The notes beneath the pieces are model-generated. The model made no database searches. It saw only the letters and a program-made list of their open reading frames with translations, and was not told the DNA's origin. The position numbers and the translations under genes are program-made. A DNA stretch of 64,000 bases from Pseudomonas viridiflava. Lineage in GTDB: Bacteria; Pseudomonadota; Gammaproteobacteria; Pseudomonadales; Pseudomonadaceae. This document shows positions 55,003 to 63,940 of this stretch, piece after piece (position 1 is the stretch's first letter; the number at the start of each line of letters is the position of its first letter). The stretch lies in contig NZ_UTHA01000129.1 in the NCBI RefSeq assembly GCF_900582195.1, positions 18,518 to 82,517 on the forward strand, given 5' to 3'.

Positions 55003-56076
55003 TCAGCGGGATTTTGGCTTCTTGGTATCATGCCGGCGCAAATGGCAGGTCACTTCTTCGCGGTCGTGATACAGCTGCTTGCAGCCAATATCGACCTTGA
55101 TCCCGCGCGCCTTGAAACCATCGGCTATGCGCTCAAGCAAACGCTTCACTTCGGCATAGCGTTGCTTCATCGGCAACTTCAGGTTGACCACCGCCTCGCG
55201 GCAATGCCCCTCGCCGATCCACTCTTCGAGCATCGCGGCGTTGCGCGCCGGTTTCTCGACGATGTCGCAGACCATCCAGTCCACCGGTTGCTTGGGCTTG
55301 AAGGTAAAACCGTCGGCCATCAAATGCTGGACCAGACCGGTGTCCATCAGGCTTTCGGCCATCGGGCCGTTGTCGATGGCGGTCACCAGCATGCCGCGGT
55401 TGACCAATTGCCAGGTCCAGCCGCCCGGCGCGGCGCCGAGGTCGACGCCGGTCATGTCGCTGTGCAGGCGATCTTCCCACTGATCACGCGGGATAAAGTG
55501 GTGCCATGCCTCTTCCAGCTTCAACGTCGAACGGCTCGGCGCCTCACGCGGGAACTTCAGGCGCGGAATGCCCATTGGCCACATCGCCGAGTTACCGGCA
55601 TCGGCCATGCCCAGAAACACTTCACGACCGCTTTTGAAGGTCAGCAGCAGACGCGGCTTGTTCGCGTCATCCACCAGTTTGCCGGCGCCGGTCAGCGCCT
55701 TGCGCAGCGGGCCTTCGAATTTCTTGCAGAAGTTCGACAGTTCCTTGCCGTCATTGGTGTCGACGACTTCCAGCCACAGGCTGCCGCATACAGGGAAGTC
55801 GGCCATGTGCGCGAGGATCACGCTGATACGGTCGGTTTCCGGCAAATCAATGAAAACCCCGCGCGCCCACTGGCGCGGGAAGATCAGCTCGGCAAAACGC
55901 TGACCGCGCATCAGGCGCTCGGCGCCATCCTCTTCGGTGCAGACGAACTCGGCGTAGGCAGCGGCCGCTTTGGCCTTGGCGTAGCCGGCCACGTTGAGTT
56001 GGGCAGCGAGGTCGGAAATTTCCGAACAGACTTCGCCTTCGAAGCCTGGCCGGCAATGCATGAATAGGGTGTTCAT
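55003..56076 (-). CDS. rlmM: 23S rRNA 2'-O-ribose C2498 methyltransferase RlmM
   Basis: A 357-residue SAM-dependent methyltransferase. The N-terminal THUMP-like domain (MNTLFMHCRPGFEGEVCSEI at the start) is followed by the RrmJ-like catalytic domain with GVDLGAAPGGWTWQLV as the SAM site, VDWMVCDIVEKP and the catalytic Lys in VNLKLPMKQRY. ATG 56076 has AGGAGT-type bases upstream. It is divergent from acnA, 222 bp away, as I recall from other pseudomonads. The stop is 14 bp from a REP doublet. Confidence 0.95.
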   Translation of the reverse strand: MNTLFMHCRPGFEGEVCSEISDLAAQLNVAGYAKAKAAAAYAEFVCTEEDGAERLMRGQRFAELIFPRQWARGVFIDLPETDRISVILAHMADFPVCGSLWLEVVDTNDGKELSNFCKKFEGPLRKALTGAGKLVDDANKPRLLLTFKSGREVFLGMADAGNSAMWPMGIPRLKFPREAPSRSTLKLEEAWHHFIPRDQWEDRLHSDMTGVDLGAAPGGWTWQLVNRGMLVTAIDNGPMAESLMDTGLVQHLMADGFTFKPKQPVDWMVCDIVEKPARNAAMLEEWIGEGHCREAVVNLKLPMKQRYAEVKRLLERIADGFKARGIKVDIGCKQLYHDREEVTCHLRRHDTKKPKSR

Positions 56077-56210
56077 TCTTACTCCTGGGCAGAGGGCGGT
56101 GATTCGGCCCCTGCGCGATGCTCAGGCCTTGCGCTGAAGCAAAGCCTGTCACGAAAACCGGCGCATGATAGCCGATGTCGGAACCTTGGACTTGCCCATA
56201 GAGTCCAGTT

Positions 56211-56224
56211 ATTAGCCAGCTAAT
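56211..56224. promoter_or_regulatory. Short perfect inverted repeat upstream of acnA
   Basis: ATTAGC-CA-GCTAAT, 75 bp before the acnA start codon, in the shared rlmM/acnA upstream region. A dimeric regulator could bind here; none is identified. Confidence 0.35.
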
Positions 56225-56298
56225 GAAAACAGGGCTACGTTGATAGCTCTGCCCGTCCCCTCAATCCGTAGCCGTGCGGATTCAAAGGAGTGATCGTA

Positions 56299-59040
56299 AT
56301 GCCGTCCCTCGATAGTCTGAAAACGCTCAAAACCCTGCAAATCGACGACAAGACCTACCACTATTTCAGTTTGCCGGATGCCGCCAAAAGCCTGGGCGAC
56401 CTCGACAAGCTGCCTATGTCGCTGAAAGTCCTGCTGGAAAACCTGCTGCGCTGGGAAGATGAAAAAACTGTCACCGGCGCCGACCTCAAGGCCATTGCCG
56501 CGTGGCTCAAGGAGCGTCGCTCCGACCGCGAAATCCAATACCGCCCGGCCCGCGTCTTGATGCAGGATTTTACCGGCGTGCCCGCCGTGGTTGACCTCGC
56601 CGCCATGCGCGCGGCGATGGCCAAGGCCGGCGGCGACCCGCAGCGGATCAATCCATTGTCGCCGGTGGACCTGGTGATCGACCACTCGGTGATGGTCGAC
56701 AAATTCGCCACGCCCAGCGCTTTCGAGCAGAACGTCGATATCGAAATGCAGCGCAATGGCGAGCGTTACGCGTTCCTGCGCTGGGGCCAAAGTGCCTTCG
56801 ACAACTTCAGTGTCGTGCCGCCCGGCACCGGGATCTGCCACCAGGTCAACCTCGAGTACCTCGGCCGCACGGTGTGGACGAAGGATGAAGACGGCCGCAC
56901 CTATGCTTTCCCCGACACCCTCGTCGGTACTGACTCCCACACCACCATGATCAACGGCCTCGGCGTGCTCGGCTGGGGCGTCGGCGGGATCGAGGCGGAA
57001 GCGGCGATGCTCGGGCAACCGGTGTCGATGCTGATTCCCGAAGTGATCGGCTTCAAACTGACCGGCAAACTCAAGGAAGGCATCACCGCCACCGACCTGG
57101 TGCTGACCGTCACGCAGATGCTGCGCAAGAAAGGCGTAGTGGGCAAATTCGTCGAGTTCTACGGTGACGGCCTCGCTGATCTGCCGCTCGCCGACCGCGC
57201 GACCATCGCCAACATGGCACCGGAATACGGCGCGACGTGCGGCTTCTTCCCTGTTGATGACGTGACGCTGGAATACTTGCGCCTGTCCGGTCGGCCGCCT
57301 GAGGTAGTGAAGCTGGTGGAGGCCTACACCAAGGCGCAAGGACTGTGGCGTCTGCCCGGTCAGGAACCGGTGTTCACCGACAGCCTCGCGCTGGACATGG
57401 GCAGCGTCGAAGCCAGTCTGGCCGGACCAAAACGCCCGCAGGATCGCGTCTCGCTGCCGAACGTACCGCAAGCCTTCAGCGACTTCATCGATCTGCAATT
57501 CAAACCCACCAGCAAGGAAGAAGGACGCCTGGAAAGTGAGGGCGGTGGCGGCGTCGCGGTAGGCAATGCCGATCTGGTCTGGGAAACCGAATACGAATAC
57601 GAAGGCCGCACCTATCGCCTGAAAAACGGTGCCGTGGTCATCGCCGCGATCACCTCCTGCACCAACACCTCCAACCCGAGCGTGATGATGGCCGCCGGCC
57701 TGCTGGCGAAAAAAGCCGTGGAGAAAGGGCTGACGCGCAAACCGTGGGTGAAGAGTTCGCTGGCCCCGGGTTCGAAAGTGGTCACCGACTACTACAAGGC
57801 TGCGGGCCTGACGCAATATCTCGACCAGCTCGGATTTTCGCTGGTGGGTTATGGCTGCACCACCTGCATCGGCAACTCAGGGCCGCTGCCGGAACCGATC
57901 GAGAAAGCCATCCAGAAAGCCGATCTGACCGTGGCATCGGTGCTGTCCGGCAACCGCAACTTTGAAGGCCGGGTGCATCCACTGGTGAAAACCAACTGGC
58001 TGGCCTCGCCGCCCTTGGTGGTCGCCTATGCCTTGGCCGGCAGCGTGCGCAGCGATATCAGCAAAGAACCGCTGGGCGAAGATCAGCAAGGCAATCCGGT
58101 GTATCTGCGCGACATCTGGCCTTCGAGTAAAGAGATCGCCGACGCGGTGAGTCAGGTCAACACAGCGATGTTCCACAAGGAATACGCCGAAGTATTTGCC
58201 GGTGATGAGCAGTGGCAAGCGATTGAAGTGCCGCAAGCAGCAACGTATGTGTGGCAGGACGATTCGACCTACATCCAGCACCCGCCGTTTTTCGATGATA
58301 TTTCCGGCCCGCTGCCAGAAGTGAAGGATGTGATAGGTGCGCGGGTTCTGGCCCTGCTGGGTGATTCGGTGACCACCGACCACATATCCCCCGCCGGCAA
58401 CATCAAGGCTGACAGCCCGGCCGGGCGTTATCTGCGCGAAAAAGGCGTGGAACCACGGGACTTCAACTCTTACGGCTCACGTCGCGGCAATCATGAAGTG
58501 ATGATGCGCGGCACCTTCGCCAATATCCGTATCCGCAATGAAATGCTCGGCGGTGAAGAAGGTGGCAACACGATCTACATTCCGACCGGCGAGAAACTGG
58601 CGATCTATGACGCGGCGATGAAGTATCAGACCTCGGGCACGCCGCTGGTGGTGATTGCCGGGCAAGAATACGGCACCGGTTCCAGCCGGGACTGGGCGGC
58701 CAAGGGCACCAATCTGCTGGGTGTCAAAGCGGTAATCGCGGAAAGCTTCGAGCGGATTCACCGTTCCAATCTGGTGGGGATGGGTGTGTTGCCGCTGCAG
58801 TTCAAGCTCGATCAGAACCGCAAGAGCCTCAACCTCACCGGTAAGGAAACCTTTGAGATCCAGGGTCTGACCGGCGTCGAACTGACACCGCGGATGAATC
58901 TGCCGCTGGTGATTACTCGTGAGGATGGCCGTCAAGAAAAGATCGAGGTGCTGTGCCGGATCGATACGTTGAATGAGGTGGAGTACTTCAAGTCGGGCGG
59001 GATTCTGCATTACGTCCTGCGCCAATTGATCGCCTCGTAA
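56299..59040 (+). CDS. acnA: Aconitate hydratase A
   Basis: Iron-sulfur enzyme of the citric acid and glyoxylate cycles, isomerising citrate and isocitrate. The 913 residues match AcnA/IRP1-type enzymes. The three cluster cysteines are in [14 protein letters not shown] and [11 protein letters not shown] (near residues 456, 522 and 525). Other signatures are [19 protein letters not shown] and, in the swivelling domain, [19 protein letters not shown] 56299 has AAAGGAG upstream. It has its own terminator and is followed by the convergent RsmX-type RNA. Confidence 0.97.
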   Translation: MPSLDSLKTLKTLQIDDKTYHYFSLPDAAKSLGDLDKLPMSLKVLLENLLRWEDEKTVTGADLKAIAAWLKERRSDREIQYRPARVLMQDFTGVPAVVDLAAMRAAMAKAGGDPQRINPLSPVDLVIDHSVMVDKFATPSAFEQNVDIEMQRNGERYAFLRWGQSAFDNFSVVPPGTGICHQVNLEYLGRTVWTKDEDGRTYAFPDTLVGTDSHTTMINGLGVLGWGVGGIEAEAAMLGQPVSMLIPEVIGFKLTGKLKEGITATDLVLTVTQMLRKKGVVGKFVEFYGDGLADLPLADRATIANMAPEYGATCGFFPVDDVTLEYLRLSGRPPEVVKLVEAYTKAQGLWRLPGQEPVFTDSLALDMGSVEASLAGPKRPQDRVSLPNVPQAFSDFIDLQFKPTSKEEGRLESEGGGGVAVGNADLVWETEYEYEGRTYRLKNGAVVIAAITSCTNTSNPSVMMAAGLLAKKAVEKGLTRKPWVKSSLAPGSKVVTDYYKAAGLTQYLDQLGFSLVGYGCTTCIGNSGPLPEPIEKAIQKADLTVASVLSGNRNFEGRVHPLVKTNWLASPPLVVAYALAGSVRSDISKEPLGEDQQGNPVYLRDIWPSSKEIADAVSQVNTAMFHKEYAEVFAGDEQWQAIEVPQAATYVWQDDSTYIQHPPFFDDISGPLPEVKDVIGARVLALLGDSVTTDHISPAGNIKADSPAGRYLREKGVEPRDFNSYGSRRGNHEVMMRGTFANIRIRNEMLGGEEGGNTIYIPTGEKLAIYDAAMKYQTSGTPLVVIAGQEYGTGSSRDWAAKGTNLLGVKAVIAESFERIHRSNLVGMGVLPLQFKLDQNRKSLNLTGKETFEIQGLTGVELTPRMNLPLVITREDGRQEKIEVLCRIDTLNEVEYFKSGGILHYVLRQLIAS

Positions 59041-59055
59041 GATCTGCAGATACAG

Positions 59056-59082
59056 GAAACACCGCCATCCGGCGGTGTTTCT
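59056..59082 (+). terminator. Terminator of acnA
   Basis: Stem GAAACACCGCC/GGCGGTGTTTC with short loop, 16 bp after acnA; the T-run is short. Confidence 0.8.
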
Positions 59083-59110
59083 GTTAGAGCAATGCACTTT
59101 TTCATGGACG

Positions 59111-59228
59111 AAAAAAAACCCGCCGAAGCGGGTTTTTCCCAAGACCATTATCGACTCCCTGTCGGCAGCGATCCTTGCAAATGGTCGATCATCCTTGATC
59201 CTGAAACACTCCCTGTGTCTCAGTTGAT
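59111..59228 (-). ncRNA. rsmX: RsmX-type Gac/Rsm regulatory RNA
   Basis: About 118 nt, untranslated. It carries six GGA motifs. Three are in hairpin loops: stem GAGACAC/GTGTTTC with loop AGGGA (59203-59221), stem GATC/GATC with loop AAGGAT (59187-59200), and stem CGAC/GTCG with loop AGGGA (59152-59164); two more GGA (AGGAT, AAGGAT) are in the linkers. It ends with a GC-rich hairpin and T8 (59111-59137). These are the marks of RsmX/Y/Z RNAs, which bind and remove the RsmA/RsmE translational repressors. Upstream, TAATCT (59235-59240) fits a -10 box and a GacA half-site lies about 60 bp before the predicted 5' end. A start codon at 59301 opens a frame, but it runs through the terminator, so no protein is expected. 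The family (X rather than Y or Z) is assigned by length and the AGGGA loops. Confidence 0.78.
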
Positions 59229-59284
59229 GTGTGTAGATTACGCAGTGGATCCAATCGGCAATAGTCGTAAAAGCTACCAGTGCG

Positions 59285-59302
59285 TGTAAGACATTCGCCA
59301 TA
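59285..59302 (-). promoter_or_regulatory. Candidate GacA upstream activating site for the RsmX-type RNA
   Basis: The GacA site is TGTAAG-N6-CTTACA. On the minus strand the promoter-proximal half CTTACA is exact (59285-59290); the distal half (TATGGC) is poorly conserved. The distance of about 60 bp to the predicted RNA start is right for rsm genes. Confidence 0.55.
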
Positions 59303-59441
59303 GCAACCCTTCCGAAAACCCCTAGCCGTGTCAGGCATCAAGCACGCAAGCCGCGATCTGTGCGACTTTCATTGGCCCCGAGCCAGTTCCATGCTCCCCT
59401 TGAGCCTGACGGGCATGTCACTCGGGCAAGATCCGAAAATA

Positions 59442-59930
59442 TCAGCCATCATTACGCTCTCGGGCCTTGGCGCTCTCGACAAGAAACTGTTCGAGCCGGC
59501 TCAACTGTTCTTCCCAGCCACGGCTGTCCATGTAATACGCCTCTTTCTGGCGAATGTCGGGAATGTGCGCGAAGCCCGATTCAGAGACCTTCAGCAGCGT
59601 TCCGCCCTCGAAGTCTTCCAGCTCGAACCTGACCAACGTGGTCGGCTCCTGGGAATAGTCGATCTTCGGATTGACTGCATACGGATGCCAGCGAAACGAA
59701 AACAACTGCTGCGGCTCGACCCGCTCGATCAGCACATTCCACAACACGTGTTCATACCCCGGATACGTAACCTGCCCCTGCGTCCATTCACCGGCGATAA
59801 ACCGTCGGCCCTCCAGCGCCACACCAAACCACTGGCCAAACGCCTCGGCATCGACCAATGCACGCCAGACATGCGAACGCGGCGCCTTGAGCGTGATTTT
59901 GCGTTCGAAACTATTGGGTACTGGTTTCAT
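59442..59930 (-). CDS. SRPBCC/AHSA1 family protein
   Basis: A 162-residue START-like (Bet v 1 fold) domain. It begins FERKITLKAPRSHVWRALVD, has the conserved FGQWFGVAL and LFSFRWHPYAV segments and ends in the long C-terminal helix (GWEEQLSRLEQFLVE). These proteins bind hydrophobic ligands or partner proteins in the cavity. They are often paired with an ArsR-type regulator gene; none is next to this one. ATG 59930 has a near-perfect AGGAGGTGA ribosome site. Role unknown. Confidence 0.88.
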   Translation of the reverse strand: MKPVPNSFERKITLKAPRSHVWRALVDAEAFGQWFGVALEGRRFIAGEWTQGQVTYPGYEHVLWNVLIERVEPQQLFSFRWHPYAVNPKIDYSQEPTTLVRFELEDFEGGTLLKVSESGFAHIPDIRQKEAYYMDSRGWEEQLSRLEQFLVESAKARERNDG

Positions 59931-60126
59931 ACGTCACCTCCTGTTCTGAACACTAGGCTTGTATGACCACATGTCCAATGTGAAGTTGTATCAGAGCGGT
60001 GCAGTCATTCAGCAGCCAGGAAACATCAAGCTGCACTTTTTGACCGGTGCGGTGATGGATCCAGGCACGCTCTGCCCCACGAAACTGTTACCTTTTCCAG
60101 CGAATTCGAATGTACAAGGACGAATC

Positions 60127-61047
60127 ATGCCGCCATCCCTCGCTGAACGTTACCGCGGTGCGCTGCTCGGTCTGGCATGCGGCGACGCTGTCGGTACTAC
60201 GGTTGAGTTCAAACCACGGGGATCATTCCAACCGTTGACCGATATGGTCGGCGGTGGCCCGTTCCACCTCAAGCCTGGGCAGTGGACCGATGACACCTCG
60301 ATGGCCCTGTGTCTGGCCGAAAGCCTGCTGAACTCGAATGGATTCAATGCTGCCGATCAGATGGGCCGCTACCTCAACTGGTGGCAATGGGGCTATCTCA
60401 GCTCGACCGGTGAATGTTTCGATGTCGGCCTGACCGTCAGTCAGGCGCTCGCGCAGTATCAGCAAACCGCGGACCCCTTCGCTGGCTCTACCGACCCTTA
60501 TAGCGCCGGTAACGGTTCTCTGATGCGTCTGGCTCCGGTGGTGCTGTTCTACTTTCCCGACGCCCGGCAAATCCTGAGCTTTGCCGCCGACAGTTCGCGA
60601 ACCACCCACGCAGCACCGGAGGCCATCGAATGCTGCCAATTGCTGGCCGGGTTGATTGCCAGAGCGCTTGAAGGCGCGAGCAAGGCAGAACTGCGTACGC
60701 TGCCATTCGCCAGCTTCTCGCAACCCAAGGTCGCCGCCATTGCGCGTGGTGATTACCTCGGTCTGTCCGAGGCGGACATCAGAGGCAACGGCTATAGCGT
60801 GCAGTCACTGGAAGCGGCGTTGTGGTGCTTTCACCACACGGATAGCTTCGAAGCGGCCATTTTGCGAGCGGCCAACCTGGGCGATGATGCCGATACCACC
60901 GCCGCGATCACCGGCCAGTTGGCCGGCGCCTATTACGGCGTGCGGGGCATTCCTGCACATTGGCTGGAAAGGCTGCACGACGGTGAAGAAATTGCGGCGA
61001 CCGCCGACCGTTTGCTTGAGGCTTCCCGGATGCGCCCACCTGAATAA
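60127..61047 (+). CDS. ADP-ribosylglycohydrolase family protein
   Basis: A 306-residue DraG/ARH-type macrodomain-independent hydrolase that removes ADP-ribose from proteins or cleaves related conjugates. The dinuclear metal site motifs are complete: GLACGDAVGTTVEF, QWTDDTSMAL near residue 56, GNGSLMRLAP, and GDDADTTAAITGQLAGAYYG near 255. ATG 60127 is preceded by AAGGACG and gives the family-typical N-terminus; the frame opens further upstream without support. No ADP-ribosyltransferase is encoded near it, so the natural substrate is open. Confidence 0.92.
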   Translation: MPPSLAERYRGALLGLACGDAVGTTVEFKPRGSFQPLTDMVGGGPFHLKPGQWTDDTSMALCLAESLLNSNGFNAADQMGRYLNWWQWGYLSSTGECFDVGLTVSQALAQYQQTADPFAGSTDPYSAGNGSLMRLAPVVLFYFPDARQILSFAADSSRTTHAAPEAIECCQLLAGLIARALEGASKAELRTLPFASFSQPKVAAIARGDYLGLSEADIRGNGYSVQSLEAALWCFHHTDSFEAAILRAANLGDDADTTAAITGQLAGAYYGVRGIPAHWLERLHDGEEIAATADRLLEASRMRPPE

Positions 61048-61104
61048 GCGCGGTGCAGCCGCTACACTGCTCGGCACTTATCTTCGATACAGCGAGACTT
61101 GACC

Positions 61105-61509
61105 ATGTCCCCACGCCTGCTTCTGGCTCTCACGCCCCTCCTGTTCAGCCCCCTCGCCCATGCCGCCGTCGACTGCGGCAATGCCAGCGACCAAGCGACG
61201 ATGAATCAGTGCGCCGGGCAAGACTTCAAAGCGGCGGACAGGGAGTTGAACACGGTGTACCAGCAGATCACCGGGCGATTGAAGGACAACCCGGATGGCA
61301 AGAAGCTGTTGGTCAGTGCGCAGCGGGCGTGGCTCGGATTTCGGGATGCCGAGTGCAAGTTTTCATCGTCAGGAGTAACTGGCGGAAGTGTTTATCCGTG
61401 GGTTTACAGCAGTTGTCTGACCGGGTTGACCAAGGTGCGGGTCGAGGCGCTGAAACAGTATTTGAAGTGTGAAGAAGGTGACATGAGTTGCCCGGTGCCC
61501 GGGGCCTGA
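61105..61509 (+). CDS. LprI-like (DUF1311) periplasmic protein
   Basis: A 134-residue secreted protein. The signal peptide is about 1-18 (LLLALTPLLFSPLAHA). The mature part, starting AVDCGNASDQATMNQCAG, is the LprI N-terminal domain with four or more conserved cysteines that should form disulfides, plus AQRAWLGFRDAECKF. Related proteins inhibit lysozyme, but for most the role is unproven. ATG 61105; a TTG two codons upstream is less likely. It lies 57 bp after the ADP-ribosylglycohydrolase gene. Confidence 0.87.
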   Translation: MSPRLLLALTPLLFSPLAHAAVDCGNASDQATMNQCAGQDFKAADRELNTVYQQITGRLKDNPDGKKLLVSAQRAWLGFRDAECKFSSSGVTGGSVYPWVYSSCLTGLTKVRVEALKQYLKCEEGDMSCPVPGA

Positions 61510-61527
61510 TTTTTATTTTTGCAGCGG

Positions 61528-61553
61528 TTTTCGCGAGCAAGGTCGCACATTGG
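61528..61553. repeat. Degenerate single REP
   Basis: TTTTCGCGAGCAAGGTCG followed by CACATTGG: a REP core that has lost about four bases of the CTCC part and has no inverted partner. Confidence 0.65.
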
Positions 61554-61576
61554 CATGCATTTCAAATTTGGAGCGA

Positions 61577-61780
61577 CAGGTGACTTACCGCTGTCCCGCC
61601 ACCGAGCACGGGCAAGTGCTGCGCGCCGCGTCCTATAACAATGACTGCCAGTCCGCCAAGGTCGAAGACTTTCTGATGGAGCAAGGCTTGCACAACCTGA
61701 ACTTCGAGGACCGTGTGCAGCGTAACTACACCGTCACGATGCTCGAGGGTTGCCGTTGCAAACAGGCTTTGCAGGGTAAC
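61577..61780 (+). pseudogene. Possible 5'-truncated gene remnant
   Basis: A plus-strand stretch with typical Pseudomonas codon use (VTYRCPATEHGQVLRAAS ... DFLMEQGLHNLNFEDRV ... VTMLEGCRCKQ) is open but has no credible start; it begins right after the degenerate REP and its frame runs on to 61876 into the antisense side of the PBP2 gene. It looks like the 3' part of a cysteine-containing protein gene whose 5' end was lost. I do not recognise the family, and a short functional gene cannot be excluded. Confidence 0.4.
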
Positions 61781-61823
61781 TCACAGCCTCGGCTCAACCA
61801 GCATGAGCCGGGGCTGCGAACCG

Positions 61824-63716
61824 TTAGACGTGCGGGTCTCCAGGCGCCTTGGTCGGCGCCGCGTATTGCGGTTTGAGATGGCCGTCCTGATCCAGTAGCC
61901 AAGCATCCATGATCTGCCGCACCACAGGGCCGGCAACACGACCACCGGCCTCACCGTTCTCGATCATTACCGAAATCGCAATCTTCGGATGCTCGGCCGG
62001 GGCGAAGCCCACGAACAAGGCGTTATCACGGTGGCGCTCGAGGGTTTTCTCGCGGTTGTAGCGTTCGCCTTGCTTGATCGCCACCACTTGCGCGGTACCA
62101 CTTTTGCCAGCGATGCGGTATTGCGCACCGGCCGCGGCCGCACGAGCAATGCCTCGGGCATCGTGCATCACCATCTGCATGCCGTGATTGACCTGCTCCC
62201 AATCTCGCGGATCCTTGAGCAGGATGTTCGGCATCGGATGCTCATCGACCGGGGCGACGCCATCGACGGTCTTGGCCAGGTGCGGCCGGTTCCATACACC
62301 TTTGTTGGCAATCAATGCCGTGGCCTGAGCCAGTTGCAGCGGCGTGACCTGCATGTAGCCCTGACCGATGCCGAGGATGACCGTTTCGCCGGGGAACCAG
62401 GCTTGCCGGCGGGTGGCGCGTTTCCACGCTTGCGATGGCATCAGGCCGGGCGACTCTTCGAACATGTCCAGCGAGACTTTCTCGCCGAGGCCGAACATCG
62501 CCATGTAATCGTGCAGGCGATCGATACCGAGCTTGTGTGCGAGGTCGTAGAAGTAGGTGTCGTTGGAACGCATGATCGCCGCGTCCATGTCCACCCAACC
62601 GTCGCCGCTGTGGTTCCAGTTGCGGTACTTGTGATCGAAGTCCGGGAGCTGGTAATAACCGGGGTCGAAGACGCGGGTTTGCGGCGTCACCACACCGGCA
62701 TCGAGGCCGGCGATGGCCACTTCTGGCTTGATGGTCGACCCCGGTGCGTAGAGTCCGCGCAGTACACGGTTGAACAGCGGCCGGTCGATCGAATCTCGCA
62801 GCGCCGAGTATTCCTTGGAGCTGATGCCGGTAACGAACAGATTCGGGTCGAAGCTCGGATTGCTGACCATGGCCAACACTTCACCGGTCGACGGATCGAG
62901 CGCTACCACTGAACCACGACGATCGCCAAGCGCGGCTTCGGCGGCTTCCTGCAGCTTGATGTCGAGGCTCAGGACGATGTTCTGGCCAGGAACCGGGTCG
63001 GTGTGTTTGAGCACCCGGAGTACGCGACCCTGGGCGTTGGTTTCCACCTCTTCGTAACCAACGTGGCCGTGTAGCTGCGCTTCATAGAAACGTTCGATGC
63101 CGGTTTTGCCGATGGATTGGGTACCGCGATATTCGACCGAGTCGAGAGCCTTGGATTCTTTTTCGTTGATCCGGCCGACGTAACCGATCGAGTGGGCGAA
63201 ATGCGCGCCAAGTGGGTAATGGCGGACGAACTGCGGCTCGACATCCAGGCCCGGGAGGCGGAACTCGTTGACGGCCAGTACGGCAATTTGCTCTTCGGTC
63301 AACTCATAGAACAGCGTCACCGGCGTAAACGGGTGGCGGGACTGCTTCATGGCTTTATCGAAGACGGTGCGATCTTCTGCAGGCAGGTGCAGGAGATTGA
63401 TGACTTCGTCCAGTTCTTGATTGACGTCGGTCGCGCGTTCGCGAGTGATGGTCAGGTTAAAACTGGGACGGTTATCAGCGAGCAGCACGCCATTGCGATC
63501 GTAGATCAAGCCGCGTGTCGGCGGGATCGGCAAGACGTGGACGCGATTGTTTTCGGAGATGGTCGAGTGGTAGTCGAATTCCACCACTTGCAGGATGTAC
63601 AGGCGCACGACCAGGGCGCAGCTGATGGCGAAGACAAACATGGCGCAGGCGATCAACCGTTTGTTGACCAGACGCGTCTCTTTTTCGTGATCCTTGATCG
63701 GGATGGGTTCAGGCAT
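61824..63716 (-). CDS. mrdA: Penicillin-binding protein 2 (MrdA-type transpeptidase)
   Basis: Class B PBP that cross-links peptidoglycan in the elongation complex with RodA. About 630 residues: a membrane anchor near 20-42 (RLIACAMFVFAISCALVVRL), the PBP dimerisation module (PPTRGLIYDRNGVLLADN), and the transpeptidase with active Ser in APGSTIKPE near 326, the second motif SND near 382 (MRSNDTYFY) and KSGT near 537 (AGKSGTAQV). ATG 63716 gives the standard MPEPI start. The usual mrdA lies with rodA, rlmH and dacA; this one stands alone after an rRNA operon, so it may be a second PBP2 copy. Confidence 0.93.
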   Translation of the reverse strand: MPEPIPIKDHEKETRLVNKRLIACAMFVFAISCALVVRLYILQVVEFDYHSTISENNRVHVLPIPPTRGLIYDRNGVLLADNRPSFNLTITRERATDVNQELDEVINLLHLPAEDRTVFDKAMKQSRHPFTPVTLFYELTEEQIAVLAVNEFRLPGLDVEPQFVRHYPLGAHFAHSIGYVGRINEKESKALDSVEYRGTQSIGKTGIERFYEAQLHGHVGYEEVETNAQGRVLRVLKHTDPVPGQNIVLSLDIKLQEAAEAALGDRRGSVVALDPSTGEVLAMVSNPSFDPNLFVTGISSKEYSALRDSIDRPLFNRVLRGLYAPGSTIKPEVAIAGLDAGVVTPQTRVFDPGYYQLPDFDHKYRNWNHSGDGWVDMDAAIMRSNDTYFYDLAHKLGIDRLHDYMAMFGLGEKVSLDMFEESPGLMPSQAWKRATRRQAWFPGETVILGIGQGYMQVTPLQLAQATALIANKGVWNRPHLAKTVDGVAPVDEHPMPNILLKDPRDWEQVNHGMQMVMHDARGIARAAAAGAQYRIAGKSGTAQVVAIKQGERYNREKTLERHRDNALFVGFAPAEHPKIAISVMIENGEAGGRVAGPVVRQIMDAWLLDQDGHLKPQYAAPTKAPGDPHV

Positions 63717-63893
63717 TTCTACAGCAACTCTTTGACATAAATGAGTGCCGATCCTTGGGCATGACATCAGTCCGTTAAAAACGAGCTGCACCATACCAAA
63801 AACTGCCCGGTCACTCAGAAGGAATTTCCCCAATGGCCTTTCTTGCGACGGTTTGGGGGCAGGTCAATGCGCTGGAAAAACTTTTCTACAGGC

Positions 63894-63931
63894 AAAACAA
63901 AACCCCAACTGCTTTCGCAATTGGGGTTTCG
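63894..63931 (-). terminator. Terminator of the rRNA operon
   Basis: Stem AAACCCCAA/TTGGGGTTT with the 5S gene upstream; on the minus strand it is followed by TTTTGTTTT. It separates the rrn operon from mrdA. Confidence 0.85.
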
Positions 63932-63940
63932 GAATTTAAT

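Noticed and set aside
59110..59301. Protein frame starting ATG 59301 on the minus strand with a GGAAGG ribosome-like site
   Set aside because: It has no stop before the terminator and runs into the antisense of acnA; the conserved-looking features are RNA hairpins with GGA loops, so it is called as an sRNA.
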